Shown piece by piece: positions 1 through 7,540 of a DNA stretch of 64,000 nucleotides. The translations under genes were made by a program, and so were the position numbers. The notes under the pieces are model-generated. The model saw nothing but the letters and a program-made list of their open reading frames with translations. It was not told the origin of the DNA and did no database searches. Location of the stretch: assembly GCA_021014325.1 (NCBI GenBank), contig CM037473.1, forward strand, positions 14,508,696-14,572,695, given 5' to 3'. Source of the stretch: Plazaster borealis (lineage: Eukaryota; Echinodermata; Asteroidea; Forcipulatida; Labidiasteridae). Every line of letters starts with the position of its first letter. Position 1 is the first letter of the stretch.

Positions 1-207
1 ATGTGGCTAAAGCGTGACTGGGGTTCTGTCTTGTCTCCTCCCCTGATGGACAGCACCAATTCAAAGGCTAGGATCGGAAACAGGGGAGGACATGCTGAGG
101 GTCGGATGCCACGCCAGAAGGGAACTAGGGAAGCCGGATAGGGGCCAGTGTGTGCTATTAAACTGATTCCGGTGCCTGAAAGCCCGACAACCACAGCGTA
201 ACTTTTT
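1..207 (+). mobile_element. tRNA-derived SINE, copy 1 (5' head outside the window)
   Basis: This stretch matches 3549-3755 almost base for base, so it is the body of the same SINE, with the tRNA-like head lost beyond the left window edge. It carries the two arms of a 10-bp inverted repeat (36-45 and 81-90) and ends in a five-T run at 203-207, a typical pol III stop. It has no coding capacity. An AT-rich linker follows. That it is a SINE is inferred from the complete copy at 3440-3755; the family name is not recognised. Confidence 0.7.
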
Positions 208-309
208 ACCTATTTTGTCCAGGTTTAATTTTTATTTTTTTTAATTTTTATTTTTTTATTCATGCAACAACACACTAGAAGATACAAAGAATATTGCAGC
301 AGCATTGTT
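208..309 (+). repeat. AT-rich linker between SINE and block X, copy 1
   Basis: This is an AT-rich stretch with long T and A runs, followed by 'catgcaacaacacactagaa' and 'gatacaaagaatattgcagc'. The same text follows the SINE at 3756-3860 and, more diverged, at 5483-5580. It therefore belongs to the repeated module rather than to unique DNA. In this copy the GC-rich block found in later modules is missing and block X follows directly. No gene is visible. Confidence 0.65.
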
Positions 310-665
310 TGAGTTGGAGGCCTTATGAGGAGCAACCTCAAAATATATATTATTAATATTTTTTATTTTTGGGGGGTGGGGGTTCCAACTTTTAACATTA
401 TTGTGTTTATTTTGTATCTGTCTAGTATAGAATATTTTAAGGGCCTACAAAATATTCATGAGGCCGTCGATCCGTTTTATTCCCAATTCACCGTATTTTT
501 GACCGCATGAGGGCGTATGTAAACCGAATTCACGTCATGCAAAATAAGTAAACAAACTGGGTTTTTGCATTGCTGTTATTATTATGTTGATGTATTTCGT
601 CCTTGATGCAAGAAAACTGCCCACAGGCAATTAAAATAAGATGAAACTGTTATTGTGATGCAAGA
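310..665 (+). repeat. Block X, copy 1 (repeated AT-rich module)
   Basis: This is an AT-rich block starting 'gagttggaggccttatgagg' and containing a G-rich stretch near 371-382. Very similar copies lie at 1949-2301 and 4077-4425, and an interrupted one at 5795-5818 plus 6596-6926. It contains the left arm (494-513) of a 20-bp inverted repeat whose partner is at 3352-3371. Short open frames of about 60-80 codons are inherited with each copy but look like chance: they are AT-rich, have no recognisable domain, and are broken by indels in other copies. Confidence 0.7.
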
Positions 666-880
666 GGGTGCACCACACTAAATAGGCCAAAATTCGTGCG
701 CCAAATTGATTATCATAATTATTTTGTAGGCCCTCGAAATCTGTTGAATAATAACGTTTTGGGGGTTATGCAACTGATAGATCGTGTTAGTATGACAAGT
801 TACCACAACATGGGGGTTTTGTGCTTCAACTTTTGAGGAGAATTGATAAATTTTAGGCTTTAAAGTTGGTCCTATTTGGC
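666..880 (+). mobile_element. TIR element B, copy 0 (3' truncated by telomeric repeats)
   Basis: The element begins with the terminal motif 'gggtgcaccacactaaatag', shared by all A and B elements here. It matches 2793-3008 closely, then stops abruptly at 'ctatttggc', where the CCCTAA array starts. Complete copies run on for about 300 bp more to a right-hand inverted terminus, so this copy is broken. It has no open frame of note. It is probably a non-autonomous DNA transposon of MITE type; the superfamily is not established. Confidence 0.6.
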
Positions 881-1832
881 TAACCCTAACCCTTACCCTA
901 ACCCTAACCCTACCCTAACCCTAACCCTAACCCTAACCCTAACCCTAACCCTAACCCTAACCCTAACCCTAACCCTAACCCTTACCCTAACCCTAACCCT
1001 AGCCCTTACCCTAACCCTAACCCTTACCCTAACCCTAACCCTACCCTAACCCTAACCGTAACCCTAACCCTAACCCTTACCCTAACCCTAACCCTTACCC
1101 TAACCCTAACCCTTACCCTAACCCTAACCCTACCCTAACCCTAACCCTACCCTAACCCTAACCCTAACCCTAACCCTAACCCTTACCCTAACCCTAACCC
1201 TTACCCTAACCCTAACCCTAACCCTAACCCTAACCCTAACCCTAACCCTAACCCTAACCCTAACCCTAAACCTAACCCTTACCCTAACCCTAACCCTAAC
1301 CCTTACCCTAACCCTAACCCTTACCCTAACCCTAACCCTAACCCTAACCCTAACCCTTACCCTAACCCTAACCCTAGCCCTTACCCTAACCCTAACCCTT
1401 ACCCTAACCCTAACCCTACCCTAACCCTAACCGTAACCCTAACCCTAACCCTAACCCTTACCCTAACCCTAACCCTTACCCTAACCCTAACCCTACCCTA
1501 ACCCTAACCCTAACCCTAACCCTAAACCTAACCCTTACCCTAACCCTAACCCTAACCCTTACCCTAACCCTAACCCTTACCCTAACCCTAACCCTAACCC
1601 TAACCCTAACCCTAACCCTAACCCTAACCCTTACCCTAACCCTAACCCTTACCCTAACCCTAACCCTACCCTAACCCTAACCCTAACCCTTACCCTAACC
1701 CTAACCCTACCCTAACCCTAACCCTAACCCTAACCCTAACCCTAATCCTTACCCTAACCCTAACCCTACCCTAACCCTAACCCTAATCCTAACCCTAACC
1801 CTAACCCTAACCCTAACCCTAACCCTAACCCT
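881..1832. repeat. Interstitial telomeric repeat array (CCCTAA)n, 952 bp
   Basis: The region is made almost wholly of CCCTAA on the plus strand, i.e. TTAGGG on the minus strand, the telomere repeat of most animals. Units are partly degenerate: CCCTTA is frequent and often gives an 18-bp pattern CCCTTA-CCCTAA-CCCTAA, 5-bp CCCTA units occur, and CCCTAG, CCGTAA and AACCTA are rarer. The strand orientation is that of a left chromosome end, but 880 bp of other repeats precede it and the units have decayed, so it is interstitial here. Arg-Val open frames across it are a by-product of the repeat. Confidence 0.97.
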
Positions 1833-1948
1833 TTTCAGCGTATTTTTGACACCGCACGAGGGCGTATGGGTCTTCCTAGGTCGCGGGCCCCGGCGGGACC
1901 CTTGCCTTGGTGGCGCGGGGGTCCTCCAGGAAGACGGCAAAGTACGGA
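1833..1948 (+). repeat. Partial GC-rich block, copy 1
   Basis: After the telomeric array there is a short join 'ttttcagcgtatttttgaca' with a 'cgcacgagggcgtatg' motif like that at 6766-6784. The 3' half of the GC-rich block follows (from 'gggtcttcctaggtcgcggg'). That part matches 3995-4078 and 5713-5797. Only the right half of the block is present. Base composition contrasts strongly with the AT-rich neighbours. No gene is recognised. Confidence 0.6.
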
Positions 1949-2301
1949 GTTGGAGGCCTTATGAGGAGCAACCTCAAAATAGATATTATTAATATTTTTT
2001 ATTTTTGGGGGGTGGGGGTTCCAACTTTTAACATTATTGTGTTTATTTTGTATCTGTCTAGTATAGAATATTTTAAGGGCCTACAAAATATTCATGAGGC
2101 CGTCGATCCGTTTTATTCCCAATTCACCGTATTTTTGACCGGATGAGGGCGTATGTAAACCGAATTCACGTCATGTAAAATAAGTAAACAAACTGGGTTT
2201 TTGCATTGCTGTTATTATTATGTTGATGTATTTCCTCATTGATGCAAGAAAACTGCCCACAGGCAATTAAAATAAGATGAAACAGTTATTGTGATGCAAG
2301 A
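1949..2301 (+). repeat. Block X, copy 2
   Basis: This is nearly identical to 310-665, with a few substitutions, for example 'gaccggatgaggg' where copy 1 has 'gaccgcatgaggg'. It runs directly into TIR element A. The 79-codon open frame over it also crosses the preceding GC-rich fragment and shows no recognisable domain, so it is not called as a gene. Confidence 0.7.
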
Positions 2302-2790
2302 GGGTGCACCACACTAAATAAGCCAGAATTCATGCGCCAAGCTACTTATCATAATTTGTAAACCCACAACTTATTTTTAATTATAACGTTTTGGGGGTCA
2401 TGCAATTAATACATTGTGTAAACAATTATAAGAATCTATCACAACCTGGGGGTTCTGTGCTTCAACTTTTGAGGAGACTTGATAAATTTAGGCGTTAAAG
2501 TTGGTCCTATTTGACCGGGGAAGTGGAGAAGTGCTTCACGAAAACTGGCAGCAAGTCGGTTTGGGAAAAAAAAACACCAAAATCGTGTTTTTTTCTTCTG
2601 GGGTAGTTAGCAAAAATTCCAAACGGTTGACCTGCCAAAAATTGAAAAGAATTCTGAAGTTTAGTTGTCCGGAAATATATCTGATTGGTTTTCAAGAGGC
2701 TGAGAGACTTTAAAATATTTTTTGAGTATTTTTGAATAATTATCATTTAGCGTTGGTTGCTATGTGAGTTTATTTAGTGTGGTGCACCCC
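2302..2790 (+). mobile_element. TIR element A, copy 1 (MITE-like, about 489 bp)
   Basis: The left terminus 'gggtgcaccacactaaataa' (2302-2321) is matched in inverted orientation by 'atttagtgtggtgcaccc' at the right end (2772-2789), which delimits an element of about 489 bp. It has no transposase; open frames of about 70 codons on both strands are AT-rich and broken by indels in the second copy at 4426-4913. It is a diverged relative of element B: both share the central region around 'cggtttgggaaaaaaa'. A clear target-site duplication was not found. Non-autonomous DNA transposon is the best reading. Confidence 0.6.
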
Positions 2791-2812
2791 TCGGGGTGCA
2801 CCACACTAAATA
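2771..2812. repeat. Perfect 20-bp inverted repeat at the A/B element junction
   Basis: The arm 'tatttagtgtggtgcacccc' (2771-2790) is perfectly complementary to 2793-2812, with only the two bases TC between them. It arises because the right end of element A abuts the left end of element B. The second module has the same structure at 4894-4935. It could extrude as a cruciform or fold as an RNA hairpin. Confidence 0.9.
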
Positions 2813-3320
2813 GGCCAAAATTCGTACGCCAAACTGATTATCATAATTATTTTGTAGGCCCTCAAAATCTGTTGAATAATAACGTTTTTTGGGTCATGCA
2901 ACTGATAGATTGTGTTAGTATGACAAGTTAGCACAACCTAGGGGTTCTGTGCTTCAACTTTTGAGGAGAATTGATAAGTTTTAGGCTTTAAAGTTGGTGC
3001 TATTTGGCTTAGGAAGTGGATAAGTTTTTCACACAAAAACAGGCAGCAAATCGGTTTGGGAAAAAAAGCACATAATTCGGGTAATCAACACTAACCCTAA
3101 CCCTATCGGTCGGGCTGTTTATTTCTGGGGTAATTAGCAAAGATTCCAAACGGCTGACCTGCCAAAAATTGAAAAGAAATCTGACCTTTAGTTGTCCGAA
3201 AATATGTTTGATTGGTTTTCAAGAGGCTGCTGAGAGAGACTTTAACTATTTTTTGAGTATATTTGAATATTTAGCATTTAGCATTGGTTGCTATGGGAGC
3301 TTATTTGGGGTGGTGCGCCC
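2793..3320 (+). mobile_element. TIR element B, copy 1 (complete, about 528 bp)
   Basis: The element starts 'ggggtgcaccacactaaata' and ends in an imperfect inverted terminus around 'ttatttggggtggtgcgccc' (3301-3320). It contains 'cactaaccctaaccctatcg' near 3089-3108, a short telomere-like seed absent from element A at the matching place. Other copies are 666-880 (truncated), 4916-5373 (truncated) and 6927-7425 (internal deletion). It has no transposase. It is probably a non-autonomous DNA transposon. Confidence 0.6.
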
Positions 3321-3439
3321 AAGATAATTCCCTGATGAAAACGCCCGCCCTCCCTCATGCGGTCAAAAATAGTTATGGTCAATTATATAGTTGCACGTAG
3401 ATTCCAAGCTACATACAATGTAAAGTCCCGGGATTAAGT
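3321..3439 (+). other. Inter-element spacer with the right arm of the outer inverted repeat
   Basis: This spacer follows element B here and at 7426-7540. It includes 'ccctcatgcggtcaaaaata' (3352-3371), the exact reverse complement of 494-513 in block X. It then passes through 'gttatggtcaattatatag' into the SINE head. No gene is seen. Confidence 0.6.
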
Positions 3440-3451
3440 ACCGACACTAAC

Positions 3452-3515
3452 TAGCACAGTTGGATAAGTGCCGGGACTGTTTCACGCTCAGACGCCCCGG
3501 TCTGGGTTCGAGTCC
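3452..3515 (+). promoter_or_regulatory. Internal pol III promoter, box A and box B of the SINE
   Basis: Box A 'tagcacagttgg' at 3452-3463 fits the TRGCNNAGYNGG consensus. Box B 'ggttcgagtcc' at 3505-3515 fits GGTTCRANTCC exactly. Their spacing is tRNA-like. The same pair is at 7557-7568 and 7610-7620 in the copy that abuts the satellite. Confidence 0.75.
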
Positions 3516-3750
3516 GGCTGGCCCTATATATAGGTACAAGACTGCTTGATGTGGCTAAAGCGTGACTGGGGTTCTGTCTTGTCTCCTCCCCTGATGGACA
3601 GCACCAATTCAAAGGCTAGGATCGGAAACAGGGGAGGACATGCTGTGGGTCGGCTGCCACGCCAGAAGGGAACTAGGGAAGCCGGATAGGGGCCAGTGTG
3701 TGCTATTAAACTGATTCCGGTGCCTGAAAGCCCGACAACCACAGCGTAAC

Positions 3751-3755
3751 TTTTT
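3751..3755 (+). terminator. Putative pol III terminator (T5) of the SINE
   Basis: This is the first run of four or more Ts downstream of box B in this copy. The same 'gcgtaactttttacc' end is kept in the copies at 203-207 and 5478-5482, which suggests that it marks the end of the transcription unit. Confidence 0.5.
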
Positions 3756-3879
3756 ACCATTTTTATCCAGATTTAATTTTTTTTAATTTTTTTTAATATT
3801 TTGTTTATTCATGCAACAACACACTAGAAGATACAAAGAATATTGCAGCAGCATTGTTTGATATTTGCGTTGCATTTAT
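3756..3879 (+). repeat. AT-rich linker, copy 2
   Basis: This has long T/A runs followed by 'catgcaacaacacactagaa', as at 208-309. It ends in 'gatatttgcgttgcatttat' (3859-3878), which leads into the GC-rich block. It is part of the repeated module and no gene is seen. Confidence 0.6.
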
Positions 3880-4076
3880 TTTGGAGGCCTTCGGAGGAGC
3901 AACCTCAAAGGGGCCGGCGGCGCTCCGTTCCCCACCAACTGGCCGGACAGACTCGGTCCGTGATCAAAGGAGGTTCGAGAGAGCACATCGGGCATGGGTC
4001 TTCCTAGGTCGCGAGCCCCGGCGGGACCCTTGCCTTGGTGGCGCGGGGGTCCTCCAGGAAGACGGCAAAGTACGGA
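3880..4076 (+). repeat. GC-rich block, copy 2 (complete, about 200 bp)
   Basis: This is a strongly GC-rich segment running from 'ggaggccttcggaggagcaa' to 'ggcaaagtacggag', between AT-rich blocks. A near-identical copy is at 5600-5797 and its right half is at 1877-1948. Open frames of about 90 codons exist on both strands, but single-base indels between copies change the frame (for example gcgggggtcc versus gcggggtcc), which argues against a maintained protein. The block might be a captured host fragment. No known family is recognised. Confidence 0.6.
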
Positions 4077-4425
4077 GTTGGAGGCATTATGAGGAGCAAC
4101 CTCAAAATATATATTATTAATATTTTTTTTGGGGGGTGGGGGTTCCAACTTTTAACATTATTGTGTGTATTTTGTATCTGTCTAGTATAGAATATTTTAA
4201 GGGCCTACAAAATATTCATGAGGCCGTCGATCCGTTTTATTCCCAATTCACCGTATTTGTGACCGCATGAGGGCGTATGTAAACCGAATTCACGTCATGT
4301 AAAATAAGTAAACAAACTGGGTTTTTGCATTGCTGTTATTATTATGTTGATGTATTTCCTCATTGATGCAAGAAAACTGCCCACAGGTAATTAAAATAAG
4401 ATGAAACTGTTATTGTGATGCAAGA
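4077..4425 (+). repeat. Block X, copy 3
   Basis: This matches 310-665 and 1949-2301, with a shortened T run before the G-rich stretch near 4129-4140. Its 'ggagcaacctcaaaatatat' site is the uninterrupted form of the site disrupted by the element at 5819-6595. Confidence 0.7.
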
Positions 4426-4913
4426 GGGTGCACCACACTAAATAAGCCAGAATTCATGCGCCAAGCTACTTATCATAATTTGTAAACCCACAACTTATTT
4501 TTAATTATAACGTTTTGGGGGTCATGCAATTAATAGATTGTGTAAACAATGAAAAGAATCTATCACAACCTGGGGGTTCTGTGCTTCAACTTTTGAGGAG
4601 ACTTGATAAATTTAGGCGTTAAAGTTGGTCCTATTTGACCGGGGAAGTGGAGAAGTGCTTCACGAAAACTGGCAGCAAGTCGGTTTGGGAAAAAAAACAC
4701 CAAACTCGTGTTTTTTTCTTCTGGGGTAGTTAGCAAAAATTCCAAACGGTTGACCTGCCAAAAATTGAAAAGAATTCTGAAGTTTAGTTGTCCGGAAATA
4801 TATCTGATTGGTTTTCAAGAGGCTGAGAGACTTTGAAATATTTTTTGAGTATTTTTGAATAATTATCATTTAGCGTTGGTTGCTATGTGAGTTTATTTAG
4901 TGTGGTGCACCCC
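4426..4913 (+). mobile_element. TIR element A, copy 2
   Basis: This is nearly identical to 2302-2790, with the same termini and the same abutting element B. Small indels, such as a shorter A run near 4690, change the reading frames relative to copy 1, so the short open frames are not conserved. Confidence 0.6.
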
Positions 4914-4935
4914 TCGGGGTGCACCACACTAAATA
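4894..4935. repeat. Second copy of the 20-bp perfect inverted repeat
   Basis: The arms 4894-4913 and 4916-4935 are perfect reverse complements around TC, identical to the structure at 2771-2812. Confidence 0.9.
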
Positions 4936-5373
4936 GGCTAAAATTCGTGCGCCAAACTGATCATCATAATTATTTTGTAGGCCCTCAAAATCTGTTGAAT
5001 AATAACGTTTTTTGGGTCACGCAACTGATAGATTGTGTTAATATGACAAGTTAGCACAACCTGGGGGTTCTGTGCTTCAACTTTTGAGGAGAATTGATAC
5101 ATTTTAGGCTTTAAAGTTGGTGCTATTTGGCTTAGGAAGTGGATAAGTTTTTCACAAAAAACAGGCAGCAAATCGGTTTGGGAAAAAAAGCACATAATTC
5201 GGGTAATCAACACTAACCCTAACCCTATCGGTCGAGCTGTTCATTTCTGGGGTAATTAGCAAAGATTCCAAACGGCTGACCTGCCAAAAATTGAAAAGAA
5301 ATCTGACGTTTAGTTGTCCGAAAATATGTTTGATTGGTTTTCAAGAGGCTGCTGAGAGAGACTTTAACTATTT
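4916..5373 (+). mobile_element. TIR element B, copy 2 (3' truncated)
   Basis: This follows 2793-3254 closely, including the telomere-like seed 'cactaaccctaaccctatcg' near 5211-5230. It breaks off at 'gactttaactattt', where a SINE 3' fragment begins. The right terminus is missing. The deletion also removed the spacer and the SINE head, so this module is about 1.7 kb shorter than the previous one. Confidence 0.6.
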
Positions 5374-5482
5374 AACTCGGATGCCACGCCATAAGGGAAC
5401 TAGGGAAGCCGGATAGGGGCCAGTGTGTGCTATTAAACTGATTCCGGTGCCTGAAAGCCTGACAACCACAGCGTAACTTTTT
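5374..5482 (+). mobile_element. SINE fragment, 3' part only
   Basis: From 'tcggatgccacgccataagg' to the T5 run at 5478-5482, this matches 3651-3755 and 104-207. The pol III head is absent, so it cannot be an active copy. The join to element B at about 5373-5377 marks a deletion. Confidence 0.65.
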
Positions 5483-5599
5483 ACCTTTTTTATCCAGATT
5501 CAATTTGTAATTTTTGTTTATTTATTTGTTTATGCAACAACACAATAAAAGATACAAAGAACATTGCAGCATTGTTTAATATTTGCGTTGCATTTATTT
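5483..5599 (+). repeat. AT-rich linker, copy 3
   Basis: This is a diverged version of 3756-3879, with 'tatgcaacaacacaataaaa' and 'gcattgtttaatatttgcgt', again leading into the GC-rich block. No gene is seen. Confidence 0.55.
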
Positions 5600-5797
5600 T
5601 GGAGGCCTTCGGAGGAGCAACCTCAAAGGGGCCGGCGGCGCTCCGTTCCCCAACAACTGGCCGGACAGACTCGGTCCGCGATCAAAGGAGGATCGAGAGA
5701 GCACATCGGGCATGGGTCTTCCTAGGTCGCGGGCCCCGGCGGGAACCTTGCCTTGGTGGCGCGGGGTCCTCCAGGAAGACGGCAAAGTACGGAATTG
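5600..5797 (+). repeat. GC-rich block, copy 3
   Basis: This matches 3880-4076 with several substitutions and a one-base deletion in the G run near 5761-5766. The deletion shifts the frame compared with copy 2, so the open frames of about 90 codons here are not evidence of a protein. Confidence 0.6.
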
Positions 5798-5818
5798 GAG
5801 GCCTTATGAGGAGCAACC

Positions 5819-6595
5819 AACAGGTTCATATTTAACTGCGTTTTTTCATTTTCAAATTTAATGCTTAAAATTGTCATTATAGTCCGATAATTGCAACCAA
5901 AACAGGATTTTAAAGCATCAAATTGTTCTTTTACCTTATTTTCCTCAAAACTGTGAAAAACATGCTCCAGATTTTACAAATCAATAAAATTTTTCTAAGC
6001 TAACATTTAAAATATTGAAAAAATCTAGTTATTTGTTAGCAATATAACGCACATTTTTTCATGTTGAGGTCCAAGGGATACGAAAATCTATCCTTTCCTC
6101 TTTTTTTCGCTTGGTTTAAGCAGCAAAGGATACAAAAATCTATCCCCTCCTCTTTTCTGCTGGATTTGAGTAACAAGGGATAGAACATTCTATCCCCTCA
6201 TCTTTTCGGCTGGGTTTGAGGAACAAGGGATAGAAAAATCTATCCCCTGACCTAAATTATAACAACTCGACCTACAATTAAACTTTTATTTTGTCAGCTT
6301 TCCCAATAGTGAAGTACATAATTGTAAATAAAAAGGTGTACGTATTTTTCTTTGATGTTATGATGCAACAATAGTTACGCAATTTGGCACATTGTGTTGC
6401 AAACAAAAAATAAATCAATCAAAAGACAGTTAAAAATATTTTTTAAGTGCACCAGGTTCTAACTTTGTTCCTCTAGCAATATTTTATGAAGAAAAATAGC
6501 ATGATTTTAACATTGAAGAGCAACTTCCAGAAAAAATGCTATATATTTCCAAAAAACGGTGTGTGTGAAAATGTGTAGTTAAATGTGAACCTGTT
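5819..6595. mobile_element. 777-bp TIR element with AACC target-site duplication
   Basis: The left end 'aacaggttcatatttaactg' (5819-5838) is inverted at the right end as 'agttaaatgtgaacctgtt' (6577-6595). The ends are flanked by AACC at 5815-5818 and 6596-6599. Block X copies at 310, 1949 and 4077 have the unfilled site 'gagcaacctcaaa', which supports an insertion. The element is AT-rich and has no transposase, so it is non-autonomous. A 4-bp duplication and these termini do not let me name a superfamily. Confidence 0.75.
6073..6249. repeat. Minisatellite of about 50 bp, about 3.5 units, each with a small hairpin
   Basis: Units start at 6073, 6125, 6175 and 6225 with 'aaggga' or 'aaagga'. 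Each has the form 'gggata(g/c)', a spacer of about 6 bases, then 'ctatcccc', so each unit can form a stem (for example 6227-6233 with 6240-6246). T/C-rich segments and 'ctggatttgag'-like text separate the stems. It lies inside the TIR element and is probably part of it. Confidence 0.8.
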
Positions 6596-6926
6596 AACCT
6601 CTATATATATTATTAATATTTGTTATTTGTTTTTTGTGGGGTCCAACTTTTAACATTATTGTGTTTATTTTGTATCCGTCTAATACAGAATATTTTAAGG
6701 GCCTATAAAAATTAATATTCATGAGGCCGTCGATCCGTTTTATTCCCGTTTCAACGTATGTTTGACACCGCACGAGGGCGTATGTAAATCGAATACACGT
6801 GATGCAAAATAAGTAAACAAACTGGGTTTTTACATTGCTGTTATTATGATGTTGATGTATTTCGTCAGTGATGCAAGAAACATACAGGCAATTAAAATAA
6901 GATGAAACTGTTATTGTGATGCAAGA

Positions 6927-7425
6927 GGATGCACCACACTAAATAGGCCAAAATTCGTGCGCCAAACTGATTATCATTTATTTTGTAGGCCCTCAAAATC
7001 TGTTGAATAATAACGTTTTAGGGGTCATGCAACTGATAGATTGTGTTAGTATGACAAGTTAGCACAACCTGGGGGTTCTGTGCTTCAACTTTTGAGGAGA
7101 ATTGATAAGTTTTAGGCTTTAAAGTTGGTGCTATTTGGCTTAGGAAGTGGATAAGTTTTTCACAAAAAAACAGGCAGCAAATCGGTTTGGGAAAAAAAGC
7201 ACATAATTCGGGTAATCAACACTAACACTAACCCTATCGGTCGGGCTGTTTATTTCTGGGGTAATTAGCAAAGATTCCAAACGGCTGACCAGCCAAAAAT
7301 TGAAAAGAAATCTGACCTTTAGTTGTCCGAAAATATGTTTGATTGGTTTTCTATTTTTTGAGTATATTTGAATATTTAGCATTTAGCATTGGTTGCTATG
7401 GGAGCTTATTTAGGGTGGTGCGCCC
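6927..7425 (+). mobile_element. TIR element B, copy 3 (internal deletion)
   Basis: It starts 'ggatgcaccacactaaatag' and ends 'ttatttagggtggtgcgccc' at about 7406-7425. Relative to 2793-3320 it lacks 'aagaggctgctgagagagac' and neighbouring bases after 'gattggttttc'. The telomere-like seed is degraded to 'cactaacactaaccctatcg' (7219-7238). Confidence 0.6.
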
Positions 7426-7540
7426 AAGATAATTCCCTGATGAAAACGCCCGCCCTCCCTCATGCGGTCAAAAATAGTTATGGTCAATTATATAGTTGCA
7501 CGTAGATTCCAAGCTACATACAATGTAAAGTCCCGGGATT
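7426..7540 (+). other. Inter-element spacer, copy 2
   Basis: This is almost identical to 3321-3439, including 'ccctcatgcggtcaaaaata' at 7457-7476. No gene is seen. Confidence 0.6.

Larger units (their letters stand above)
3440..3755 (+). mobile_element. tRNA-derived SINE, copy 2 (full pol III unit)
   Basis: The 5' head has a pol III box A (tagcacagttgg, 3452-3463) and a perfect box B (ggttcgagtcc, 3505-3515). The D-arm can pair gcac with gtgc, but acceptor and T stems do not pair, so this is a tRNA relic and not a working tRNA. A body of about 235 bp follows, with a 10-bp inverted repeat (3584-3593 and 3629-3638) and no run of four Ts until TTTTT at 3751-3755. The unit is therefore internally consistent as a pol III transcript of about 310 nt. 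Copies: 1-207, 5376-5482 (3' part) and 7541-7695 (5' part). The family is not named. Confidence 0.75.
5798..6926 (+). repeat. Block X, copy 4, interrupted by a TIR element
   Basis: Block X begins at about 5798, is split after 'gaggagcaacc' (5818) and resumes at 6596 ('aacctctatatatattatta'). The right part is more diverged than in the other copies, for example 'tgtttgacaccgcacgaggg' in place of 'tttttgaccgcatgaggg'. The inserted sequence is described separately. Confidence 0.65.

Noticed and set aside
1749..1940. Minus-strand open frame with an Arg-Val repeat
   Set aside because: It is the translation of the TTAGGG repeat plus the adjoining GC-rich fragment.
2501..2746. 70-79-codon open frames on both strands of element A
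   Set aside because: They are AT-rich, lack domains, and are broken by indels in the second copy at 4563-4869.
3440..3525. Functional tRNA gene
   Set aside because: Boxes A and B and a D-stem are present, but the acceptor and T stems do not pair and a SINE body follows. It is a tRNA-derived head.
3590..3640. Hammerhead-ribozyme-like 'ctgatgg ... ggaaac'
   Set aside because: The core CUGAUGA has a changed last base, and the flanking complementary arms include the ctg and cag themselves, so the three-stem hammerhead fold is not formed.
3854..4148. 88-90-codon frames over the GC-rich block
   Set aside because: The other copy at 5572-5861 reads different frames after a one-base deletion. No conserved protein is supported.
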